The notes under the pieces: generated by a model
Told to the model about the DNA's origin: nothing
The model's database searches: none
Seen by the model: the letters and a program-made list of their open reading frames with translations, nothing else
Part shown: positions 44,826 to 52,055 of the stretch, piece after piece
How the letters are laid out: every line of letters begins with the position of its first letter
How positions within the stretch are numbered: position 1 is the stretch's first letter
Source: Nocardia transvalensis
GTDB taxonomy: Bacteria; Actinomycetota; Actinomycetes; Mycobacteriales; Mycobacteriaceae
Assembly (NCBI RefSeq): GCF_015477765.1
Contig: NZ_JADLQQ010000008.1
Location: 372,001-436,000 of the forward strand
Direction: 5' to 3'
DNA: 64,000 nucleotides
Program-made: the position numbers and the translations under genes

Positions 44826-45887
44826 ATGGATTGGGATGGGCTGGGTGCACAGCTGGACGCGGTCTCTCGGCAGTACGCGCAGCGGCACGGATTTCAGCGG
44901 ACACCAGAGTGGCTGGTGCTGAAGATCGCCGAGGAAGCTGGCGAACTGGTGCAGCAGTTCCTCGCCGCCACGGGGCAGGGGCGCTCTCGTGGCAAATCGC
45001 CTGCAGAGCTGAATGATTCGGTCGACAACGAGATCGCCGACCTGCTGGGCCACACGATCCTGCTAGCCCATCATCGAGGCACCGACCTGCAGACCGCGCT
45101 TGATCGCAAATGGCTGCGGCGCATCACAACCGGCGAACTATCCCAGTCACAGTTGTCATCGTGCCCAGCATCGGACGGCACAGCCGCCGTCATGCGGAAC
45201 CTGCCGCAAGTCACCGACACGATGCGGGTGTTCGAAACCGACGACTCGACGCCGGTGCATGCTACATGGAATGACGATGGCGACGCGGTGAGGACTGTGC
45301 TGTCGGCATCGGTGATGGAGGCGTTGGCCGATTGCGCCCGGCGCCTGGACGGGCGCGGATTGATCGTGTTGTGTGGGTTTCCCGGATCGGGAAAGTCCAC
45401 TGCCGCACGGTATCTGGCTGCTGTCACCGGCGCGATGGTGCTGGACAAGGACGCCTTCGCACCGGGGCTGGAGTCGGCGGTGATGACACGGCTGACCGGC
45501 AACCCCGATGATCGCGACAGCGACGCCTACAAGTCGGTTGTCGCCCCACACGTCTACGACGGCCTGATCCGCATGGCAACGACTGTAGCTGCCCGCATCC
45601 CGGTGATCGTGGACGCGCCGTTCCTGAGTCTCATCCAAGCCGCCGGTGATGCGGGGGAGCGATTCACCGATCACCTGAAGAGTCGGGTCGGGGCACCGCA
45701 GTCGCTGCCGGTGATCACGGTCTGGGTGGACAGTGCGGCCGAGCAGATCCGCGCCCGCATGACCATCCGCGGCGCCGATCGTGACGTCTCGAAGCTGGCC
45801 GACTGGCCCGCATACGAGTCCGCGGTCCTGACCGGCGGTCTGCGGGAAACTGCTCACGCCTTGGTGGACTCGGTCATCCGCAACTGA
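44826..45887 (+). CDS. MazG-like pyrophosphatase fused to P-loop kinase
   Basis: A 353-residue fusion. Residues 1-105 are an all-helical MazG/dUTPase-like NTP pyrophosphatase with metal ligands in EEAGE (36-40) and DNEIADLLGH (67-76). After a linker of about 60 residues, residues 165-353 form a P-loop kinase of the Zeta-toxin/chloramphenicol-phosphotransferase type (AAA_33): Walker A GFPGSGKST at 184-192, DKDAF at 211-215 and IRARMTIRGADRD near the LID. One part would destroy a noncanonical or modified NTP, the other phosphorylate a small substrate. The combination is unusual and could serve antibiotic modification, nucleotide salvage or defence. Confidence 0.85.
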   Translation: MDWDGLGAQLDAVSRQYAQRHGFQRTPEWLVLKIAEEAGELVQQFLAATGQGRSRGKSPAELNDSVDNEIADLLGHTILLAHHRGTDLQTALDRKWLRRITTGELSQSQLSSCPASDGTAAVMRNLPQVTDTMRVFETDDSTPVHATWNDDGDAVRTVLSASVMEALADCARRLDGRGLIVLCGFPGSGKSTAARYLAAVTGAMVLDKDAFAPGLESAVMTRLTGNPDDRDSDAYKSVVAPHVYDGLIRMATTVAARIPVIVDAPFLSLIQAAGDAGERFTDHLKSRVGAPQSLPVITVWVDSAAEQIRARMTIRGADRDVSKLADWPAYESAVLTGGLRETAHALVDSVIRN

Positions 45888-45958
45888 CTGCGGCACCGCG
45901 CGCTGTCTCGTCTGTAGCGAGCGGGTGGTGAGGCAGGTGACGGGGCGGTGCCGTGGTG

Positions 45959-46852
45959 TTATCCGAGTGGCCGCATTTCGGTCAGGGTGTTGTGCATTGC
46001 GGTCATGATGAGGCGCCACTGAGCGGGTTCGGCCGCGGTCAGGGGCGGACGCACACGGGCGGGAAACCCGGGCAGACGGGTCTGGAGGGCGGCCTTGGCG
46101 AAGGCGATGTCGCTCAGGGGGAGGGTTTTCCGGGCCTCGGTGTAGCGGTCGAATACCCGTTGCAGGTGCGCCGCAGCCTCGATGTCCCTGGCGGCCACGG
46201 CGGCGGCGATGCGAACCGGAAGCTCGGCCACCGGGCCACCGGCACCGGTGACGACGCCGTCGACACCCAGCTCGCGCACCCTTGGCCCGACCCGATCGTC
46301 ACCCAGGAACACCTGTATCCGTGCGGACGCCGCCTTGTATGCCCGGCTGGCGGTGAGGTCCTTGCCGGAGTCCTTCACCCCGAACAGGGCGGGGAAATCC
46401 GCGGCGAGCCTCGCCACCATGCCAGGGCTTAGATTGACCTGGGTGTGCCGCGGAAAGTTGTACAGCAGAACCGGTTTCTGCGCGCGGCCCAAGACCTGGG
46501 CGAAGAAGTTCTCGAGCCCTGCTTCGGGGGCGTGGGCGAAGAAGTAGGGCGCGATCGCCGCCAGACAATCGGCCAGGTCATTCGCGTGTTCGGTGAGATC
46601 GAGGGCGTCATCGAGGGCGCAGGCACCGACGTGGGCGATCAGCGTGCCACGCCAGCGACTACGGCAGAACTCCACGAGCTGGCGGCGCTCGCGCACGGTC
46701 AGGCTGGCAAACTCACCGGTCGTACCGTTGACCAACAGACTCGTCACGCCAGCGTCGTGCAGCAGACCGAGGTAGTCACCGAGCGCAGAGAGGTCCACGG
46801 CACCGTCGGGCCGAAACGGGGTCACGGTCGCAGCGATCGGTGACGAGATCAT
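45959..46852 (-). CDS. DHDPS/NAL-family aldolase-type lyase
   Basis: A 297-residue (beta/alpha)8 class I aldolase. The GTTGE motif is at 43-47, the catalytic Tyr131 in LLYNFPRH and the Schiff-base Lys160 in GVKDSG. Family members include dihydrodipicolinate synthase, N-acetylneuraminate lyase and KDG aldolases; all condense or cleave pyruvate adducts. YNFP and KDSG rather than YNVPxR and KEAxG point away from DapA towards a catabolic or secondary-metabolism lyase. It is divergent from the PP2C-like gene across a tandem palindromic repeat that may be an operator. Confidence 0.9.
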   Translation of the reverse strand: MISSPIAATVTPFRPDGAVDLSALGDYLGLLHDAGVTSLLVNGTTGEFASLTVRERRQLVEFCRSRWRGTLIAHVGACALDDALDLTEHANDLADCLAAIAPYFFAHAPEAGLENFFAQVLGRAQKPVLLYNFPRHTQVNLSPGMVARLAADFPALFGVKDSGKDLTASRAYKAASARIQVFLGDDRVGPRVRELGVDGVVTGAGGPVAELPVRIAAAVAARDIEAAAHLQRVFDRYTEARKTLPLSDIAFAKAALQTRLPGFPARVRPPLTAAEPAQWRLIMTAMHNTLTEMRPLG

Positions 46853-46956
46853 GATGCGTTTCTAGACGATCAAGCCAGTTGGGTCGAGCACTCGGTTCCG
46901 CGACATCGGCGATAACGGTCGTTGGAAAGCCGTCTGTCCTTGCTGATTCCGTACCT

Positions 46957-46986
46957 TAGTCGCATGCGCAATAGTCGCATGCGCAA
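46957..46986. promoter_or_regulatory. Tandem 15-bp repeat with palindromic core, likely operator
   Basis: TAGTCGCATGCGCAA occurs twice without a gap (46957-46971 and 46972-46986). Each unit has the palindrome CGCATGCG. It lies in the 178-bp divergent spacer between the DHDPS-like gene (start 46852) and the PP2C-like gene (start 47031). A binding site for a dimeric repressor on adjoining helical faces is the simplest reading. The regulator is not identified. Confidence 0.5.
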
Positions 46987-47030
46987 CATACGATGCAACG
47001 CGGATCCGCATACGACCGCATCGTCAAGTC

Positions 47031-47885
47031 ATGTATGTGTCCACCGCTACCGCAGCGGTGCCTGGTCGCCAGAACGAGGACTTCGTGGGCCGCACCGGCC
47101 AGGTTTTGGTCCTCATCGATGGGGCAGGCAACCCGCCCAGATCAGCGACCGGTTGCTTGCATGGAGTCGCCTGGTACGCGCGCAACCTCGGTGCCACCCT
47201 TCTCCGCACCGCTCAGGCACCCATACGGCTCACTCATGCACTGGCAGCAGCGATAGAACAGGTCGCAGCGTCGCACAGCGCCACCTGTGATCTTCGACAT
47301 CCCGGCAGCCCGTCAGCGACGGTCATCGTCACCCGCCTCGACGACGGGTATCTGGACTACCTCGTGCTCGCCGATTCAACCCTGCTGCTGGGCACCACAA
47401 CCGGTGGCGCGTTCACCATCACCGACAACCGGGAGGCGCTGGTCGGCGCACCGTACCGGAGCCGGCTCGACCAACTGCCGTGCGGCACCGCCGAACACGC
47501 CAACGCATTGACTGCCTACGTCGAGTCGATGCGGGCGCACCGCAATCAGCCGGGCGACAACGGATTCTGGGTTGCCAGTGCCGACCCGGCCGCCGCCGAC
47601 GAGGCGATCACCGGAAGGCTACCGGTCGCAGAGCTTGCTGCATTCGCCGCGCTCAGCGACGGCGCCGCGCGCCTGGTGGACCGATTCCAGCTCGCGACAT
47701 GGGACGAGGTCCTGCGCATTCTGGCAACCGTTGGCCCCACTGAATTGATCGACCGCGTCCGCGCGGCCGAACACAGCGACCCGAATGGCCGCCGTTGGCC
47801 GCGCGGTAAGCCCCACGACGACGCGACCGCCCCCGACCGTCAGGCGCGGGCATTGGCGCACCCCACGTGGTGGGGAGGACATTGA
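47031..47885 (+). CDS. PP2C-like protein phosphatase
   Basis: A 284-residue PP2C-fold protein. NEDFVG (Asp17) and LIDGAG (Asp30-Gly31) are the first metal-binding motifs, LVLADSTLLLG is the usual strand with Asp near 114, and HDDATA near the end is the last metal Asp. Length is slightly over the family norm. The final ten codons (ALAHPTWWGGH, stop at 47885) are read from the first, degenerate repeat of the CRISPR array, so the array abuts and overlaps the gene end. The likely role is dephosphorylation of Ser/Thr proteins or a related signalling function. Confidence 0.82.
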   Translation: MYVSTATAAVPGRQNEDFVGRTGQVLVLIDGAGNPPRSATGCLHGVAWYARNLGATLLRTAQAPIRLTHALAAAIEQVAASHSATCDLRHPGSPSATVIVTRLDDGYLDYLVLADSTLLLGTTTGGAFTITDNREALVGAPYRSRLDQLPCGTAEHANALTAYVESMRAHRNQPGDNGFWVASADPAAADEAITGRLPVAELAAFAALSDGAARLVDRFQLATWDEVLRILATVGPTELIDRVRAAEHSDPNGRRWPRGKPHDDATAPDRQARALAHPTWWGGH

Positions 47886-48733
47886 GCGAGGTACGGATGT
47901 CGTCGACCGTTGTGGCGCACCCCCACGTGCATGGGGAGGACTGTCGCACGGCCGCCCACCATGCCCGGGCGCGCGGCGCACCCCCACTTGCGTGGGGAGG
48001 ACGACGAAGCGGTTCGAATGCTCACGCGCACATTCGGCGCACCCCCACATGCGTGAGGAGGACGACGATCCTGCAGCGACGCCACCCGCTCATGCGGCGC
48101 ACCCCCACGTGCGTGGGGAGGACCTTGTCGCAGATGCCGCAGTCCCGCCACTGATCGGCGCACCCCCACGTGCGTGGGGAGGACAGAATTCCGCGCAGGT
48201 AGTTCGCCGTATACGGCGGCGCACCCCCACGTGCGTGGGGAGGACTCGATCACGGAGCCAATTGCCAGGCCCGCAGTCGACGCACCCCCACGTGCGTGGG
48301 GAGGACGTGCGGCTTGTCCTCGCGGAGGTACATGAGTACGGCGCACCCCCACGTGCGTGGGGAGGACGACATCGTGCCGATCGTGGCCGACCGAATGGGC
48401 GGCGCACCCCCACGTGCGTGGGGAGGACCTCACCGCCCGGATGAGCTTGTGCCCTCGCTGCGGCGCACCCCCACGTGCGTGGGGAGGACCGGGCTGTGTC
48501 GGAACGCAGTTCGTCGAGAGGCGGCGCACCCCCACGTGCGTGGGGAGGACCTCAGGTGCCGGTCCGAAGAAGTTCTCACGGCCGGCGCACCCCCACGTGC
48601 GTGGGGAGGACGGGGCCGATCCCGCCGATTTCGACACCGCCGACGGCGCACCCCCACGTGCGTGGGGAGGACGACATCAGCGCGACCGCCGTTGCGGTCG
48701 CCCACGGCGCACCCCCACGTGCGTGGGGAGGAC
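47855..48733 (-). CRISPR. Type I-E CRISPR array 1 (15 repeats, 14 spacers)
   Basis: Repeats are 28 bp with the core CCCCCACGTGCGTGGGG, flanked by GGCGCA on the left and AGGAC on the right. Starts are 47855, 47914, 47975, 48036, 48096, 48157, 48218, 48279, 48340, 48401, 48462, 48523, 48584, 48645 and 48706. Spacers are 33 nt (one of 32). The first repeat is degenerate (26 nt) and the next three carry single changes, so the left end is the old, trailer end. The leader is therefore on the right (48734 on) and crRNA is read on the minus strand, where the repeat begins GTCCTCCCC and ends GTGCGCC, as in type I-E. Confidence 0.97.
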
Positions 48734-48984
48734 ACTTGCTGACCTGCTCTGCTTCGAGCCTGTACGGCGTTTCGTGGTTATTGGCGGCGTCATGTTCCGA
48801 CCGGACGGAATTGTATGGTTCGGCGTGTCATACGTTGGAGTGTTGGTGTAAGGATCGTGACGGTCTGTCCGCCACTTGGGTTGGGTAGCGCGATTCCAAA
48901 GGCGGTCAGGCGGTCTCGCGGTTTTTGTCGGTGCGTCGCCGTAGTGTCTCGGTCGTAGTCGCGAGCTTTGTTCCGAGGGGCATG
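48734..48984. promoter_or_regulatory. CRISPR leader and divergent cas3 promoter region
   Basis: Directly next to the last repeat stands ACTTGCTGACCTGC. The same start, ACTTTGTGACCTGC, follows array 2 at 58969, so this is the conserved leader end where new spacers are inserted. The region is less GC-rich than its surroundings and must contain the minus-strand array promoter and the plus-strand cas3 promoter. A GAGGGG binding site ends it at 48980. Confidence 0.7.
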
Positions 48985-51753
48985 ATGGGTGATCAGAGTG
49001 AGATCGATCTGCGGTTGTGGGGCAAGTCAAAAGGACTGCCCGGGCCGTATCCATTGGTCTGTCACCTCCTGGATGCTAGCGCGGCGGCCGGAATGCTTTG
49101 GGAGCAGTACCTTTCGGACGGGCTTCAGAAGTTTCTTGCCGATGGAATGGGTGTGGATGTTGAGCATGCTCGGCGTCTGCTGATGTTCTGGGCGGGACTG
49201 CACGATATCGGCAAGGTAATGGCGTGTTTTCAGATGCAGGACCCGGCGGGGTTCGGTGCCGGGGAGTATCCGGTGCCTGTGGGGGAGCGGCAAGGCCATG
49301 ACTACGCCGCCCATGTCTGGTTGAGGTTGGCATTGGTCGAGAAGGAGTTCGGCGAGGACGCCGCGCTTCTGGTTGCTCAGTTGCTGGGTGGCCATCACGG
49401 CTGCTTCTTCCGCCTGGATCGGCGTACGGCTGCTGTGCCTCTGGTATTGGTGCCTGAGCTCGGCGACGGGGCATGGGAGTCTCAGCGTCGAGCTTTGGTG
49501 GACGTGGTGTATCACCTTGTGGGGGAACCTGATCCGATTTCCGATCTGGATCCGGCAGCCGCTGCGGTGGCGTGCGGCGTCGTAATCTTGGCTGATTGGC
49601 TGGTCAGTCAGGCCGACTTCCTCATCCCGAGGCTGGCAAGGGTGCCGAAGCGGGGTGATCGCGACTCGCTGGAACGCTACTTCCGTGCGGCAGTGGTGGA
49701 CACACCAGTGCTGATACGGGAGGCAGGCTTGGGACGGTTGTGTTTGCAGTCCGGGAGTTTCGCGGATGAACACCGACTGCTGCCCCCGAGGACGCCTAAT
49801 GCGTTGCAACGCTCGGTGGCGGAGAATCTTCCCCGGTTGCTGACCGGTGCCCCGGGGGTGCTGCTGATCGTGGCGCCGATGGGATTCGGCAAGACCGAGA
49901 CTGCGCTGACTGCTGCTCGGCTGTGTGGCGAGACGGTGGGTGCGTCAGGGATCTTTTTCGCGTTGCCGACCATGGCAACTGCGGACCCTATGTACAAGCG
50001 GTTGTCGGAGTACGGTTCGCGTCGTGCCGTCGAGCCAGCGTCTCTAGCCTTGCTGCACAGCATGGCCTGGCTGAATTCAGCATATTTGCCGGACGGGCCC
50101 GACGCGGAGGTGGTTACCGGCGAGGATTCGAATGAGGCTGCCGCGCAACGTTTCATGATCGCTGTCGTCGAATGGCTGTTGGGCGCCAAGCGTGGTTTGC
50201 TGGCGCCGTGGGGCACCGGGACGATCGATCAGGTGCTGCTCGCCGGTGTGCGAGGTCGCCACAACATGCTGCGCATGCTGGGCTTGGCTGGCAAGGTTCT
50301 GGTTGTCGACGAGGTCCACGCCTACGACGCCTATATGCAGCAGCTCCTTCGCCGGGTACTGACCTGGCTCGGTCGACTGGGTGTTCCGGTGGTGTTGCTG
50401 TCGGCGACGTTGCCGCAGCGAGTCGCACAACGGCTGGTCGAGTCGTATCTCCAAGGCGCTGGGCACCGGCTGGACGATTTCTCGTTCCGCTACCCCGGCT
50501 GGCTGTATGCCGATGCACACACAGGCACTATCGATGTGTTCGATTTCAGTTGTCCTCGAACCGAGTTGGCGGTTGGCTTGCGCCAGGTCCCGCAGAGTCC
50601 GGACGGCGGTCTTGACCGTATCTTGGTGTTGCGCGACGTTTTGGAGCCGTTGGTGACCTCCGCGGACGGTTGCGCGGGGATCATCTGCAATACCGTCTCC
50701 GAGGCTCAGCAGACCTACTGTGACCTCAAGGCGTGGTTCGCCGGCGTGCGGGCGAGTGGCGGATCGCCGCCGTCGTTGACATTGCTGCACTCTCGATTTC
50801 CGGCCGACCGACGCGAGGAGCTGACGACTAGTATTGTCGCCGCGTACGGGAAGGACGGGGACCGGCCGTGCGGAGTGGTAGTGGCCACCCAGGTGATCGA
50901 ACAGTCGATTGATCTTGATTTCGACCTGATCATCAGCGATCTCGCTCCCGTGGCGCTGCTTCTGCAGCGCGCCGGACGCGGTCATCGCCACCTTCGTAGC
51001 CGCCGCGCGGAATGGGCACAGACTCCACGCCTGGAAGTACTGATGCCGATGAACACGGGACAGTGGCCGCTGTCGTGGCCATACGTCTACCCGCGGGCAC
51101 TGCTACGGCGCACGCGAGAGGTGCTGTTGGCACGAACGGCGGGATCGGCCGGAAATGGTGTGGCATCAACGGTTCCGGGTGGACCTGTCGAGTGCACGAT
51201 TACGATTCCCGATGACGTGCAGGAGCTTATGGAGCAGGTGTATGACGAATCGTTCGCGGACGGCACTATGGCGACCGACGACATCGAGAATTTGGCCGAC
51301 GAGCAGGTCAAGCGAGCGGTGGCCGACATGGTCGTCGTACCCGACCCCGATGACCTTGATGCCGACCTATACGAATTAACCGATCGCGAGATCGACGACG
51401 CCATGTTCACCACTCGGCTCGGCGCCGACTCCGGACGAGTCGTCTGGTGCTACAGCGACGGCGACGACGGCCGATGGCTCGACCGCGATCACACCATCGC
51501 ACTGCCGCAGCACGGCCCGGGGCCCCAGGGCCGATTGACGAAAGGTCAGGTGAAAACCGTTCTGGCCAAGTCGATTCCCGTTCCCGCGACCTGGATTGCT
51601 CATCCAGCTCCTGAGAACGCTCCACCGGGAACCTGGGACAAGAACCCTTACCTACGCAAAATCCTTCTTCTGGTCGAGCGGCCCGACCGACCCGGACGGG
51701 TGCAGTTGGGCGGCAGGGTCTGCCGGTTGGACAACGAGCTTGGACTCACATGA
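48985..51753 (+). CDS. cas3: CRISPR-associated nuclease-helicase Cas3
   Basis: About 922 residues. The N-terminal HD nuclease has His27, the HD pair at 73-74 (GLHDIGK) and HH at 137-138 (GGHHGCF). The SF2 helicase has Walker A GFGKT at 300-304, DEVH at 442-445, ATLPQR (motif III) and QRAGRGHR (motif VI). HD and helicase in one chain is the standard type I-E form. It is recruited by Cascade after R-loop formation and degrades the target DNA. ATG 48985 has a GAGGGG site 4 nt away; ATG 48982 and a start at 48925 are alternatives. It is separated from cse1 by 302 bp, unlike the other cas genes, which overlap. Confidence 0.97.
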   Translation: MGDQSEIDLRLWGKSKGLPGPYPLVCHLLDASAAAGMLWEQYLSDGLQKFLADGMGVDVEHARRLLMFWAGLHDIGKVMACFQMQDPAGFGAGEYPVPVGERQGHDYAAHVWLRLALVEKEFGEDAALLVAQLLGGHHGCFFRLDRRTAAVPLVLVPELGDGAWESQRRALVDVVYHLVGEPDPISDLDPAAAAVACGVVILADWLVSQADFLIPRLARVPKRGDRDSLERYFRAAVVDTPVLIREAGLGRLCLQSGSFADEHRLLPPRTPNALQRSVAENLPRLLTGAPGVLLIVAPMGFGKTETALTAARLCGETVGASGIFFALPTMATADPMYKRLSEYGSRRAVEPASLALLHSMAWLNSAYLPDGPDAEVVTGEDSNEAAAQRFMIAVVEWLLGAKRGLLAPWGTGTIDQVLLAGVRGRHNMLRMLGLAGKVLVVDEVHAYDAYMQQLLRRVLTWLGRLGVPVVLLSATLPQRVAQRLVESYLQGAGHRLDDFSFRYPGWLYADAHTGTIDVFDFSCPRTELAVGLRQVPQSPDGGLDRILVLRDVLEPLVTSADGCAGIICNTVSEAQQTYCDLKAWFAGVRASGGSPPSLTLLHSRFPADRREELTTSIVAAYGKDGDRPCGVVVATQVIEQSIDLDFDLIISDLAPVALLLQRAGRGHRHLRSRRAEWAQTPRLEVLMPMNTGQWPLSWPYVYPRALLRRTREVLLARTAGSAGNGVASTVPGGPVECTITIPDDVQELMEQVYDESFADGTMATDDIENLADEQVKRAVADMVVVPDPDDLDADLYELTDREIDDAMFTTRLGADSGRVVWCYSDGDDGRWLDRDHTIALPQHGPGPQGRLTKGQVKTVLAKSIPVPATWIAHPAPENAPPGTWDKNPYLRKILLLVERPDRPGRVQLGGRVCRLDNELGLT

Positions 51754-51756
51754 AAG

Positions 51757-51778
51757 GTTAACTTGCCATGCTTCCCCC
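51757..51778 (-). promoter_or_regulatory. Candidate partial target of the vestigial crRNA
   Basis: Read on the minus strand this segment begins GGGGGAAGCATGGCAAGTT. The pseudo-spacer of the element at 51925-52011, read in the crRNA direction, begins CGGGGAGGCATGACCTGTG. By eye 10 of the first 12 positions and 16 of the first 23 agree, with matches concentrated at the seed end. The bases before the match are AAAA, close to a type I-E AAG-type PAM. It lies between the cas3 stop and the start of the cse1 operon. Confidence 0.4.
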
Positions 51779-51823
51779 TTTTGGATTGACCGCTAAGGTT
51801 GTAGATTCAACCCCGTGGTCTCC

Positions 51824-52039
51824 ATGGAACTCAAGCTCACCATCAAACGTCTGCCCGGGCAGTGGTCGCTTCCCGTTGCCGTGGTCACGCTGCTGTTCTT
51901 CGCTGCAGCACTGGCCGGTCCCGGTAGTAGCCCTCACGTGTGTGAGGAGAGGAAACCTCTGGCTTCACAGGTCATGCCTCCCCGGGCACACCCCCACCTT
52001 GTGGGGACCTCGGGTTCCGAGCATGTTCCGGGTCGCTGA
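51824..52039 (+). CDS. Possible 71-residue membrane peptide between cas3 and cse1
   Basis: From ATG 51824: MELKLTIKRLPGQ, then a hydrophobic helix SLPVAVVTLLFFAAALAG and a polar tail. It overlaps the vestigial CRISPR element, from which its tail is read. No strong ribosome binding site is seen and the tail may be a by-product of the element. If expressed it would be a small membrane protein, which in this position invites comparison with toxin-like partners of cas-linked RNAs. Weakly supported. Confidence 0.25.
   Translation: MELKLTIKRLPGQWSLPVAVVTLLFFAAALAGPGSSPHVCEERKPLASQVMPPRAHPHLVGTSGSEHVPGR
51925..52011 (-). CRISPR. Vestigial two-repeat CRISPR-like element
   Basis: A first half-repeat at 51925-51952 (core CCCTCACGTGTGTGAGGAG) and a second at 51985-52011 (core CACCCCCACCTTGTGGGG) stand 60 bp apart start to start, matching the 60-61 bp period of the true arrays. 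In the first unit both stem arms changed (CCTCAC with GTGAGG), so the hairpin is kept by compensating substitutions. The pseudo-spacer is 32 nt (51953-51984). It lies in the only long gap of the cas operon. The pattern is what CreA/CreR-type cas-regulating RNAs show: degenerate repeats, one spacer, a partial match to a nearby promoter region. Confidence 0.55.
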
Positions 52040-52055
52040 TGATGGAGCCTGAACA

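Noticed and set aside
47840..48637. Long open frames on both strands across CRISPR array 1 (up to about 265 codons)
   Set aside because: They are periodic translations of repeats (SSPRTWGC, GAPPRAWGG patterns), not proteins.
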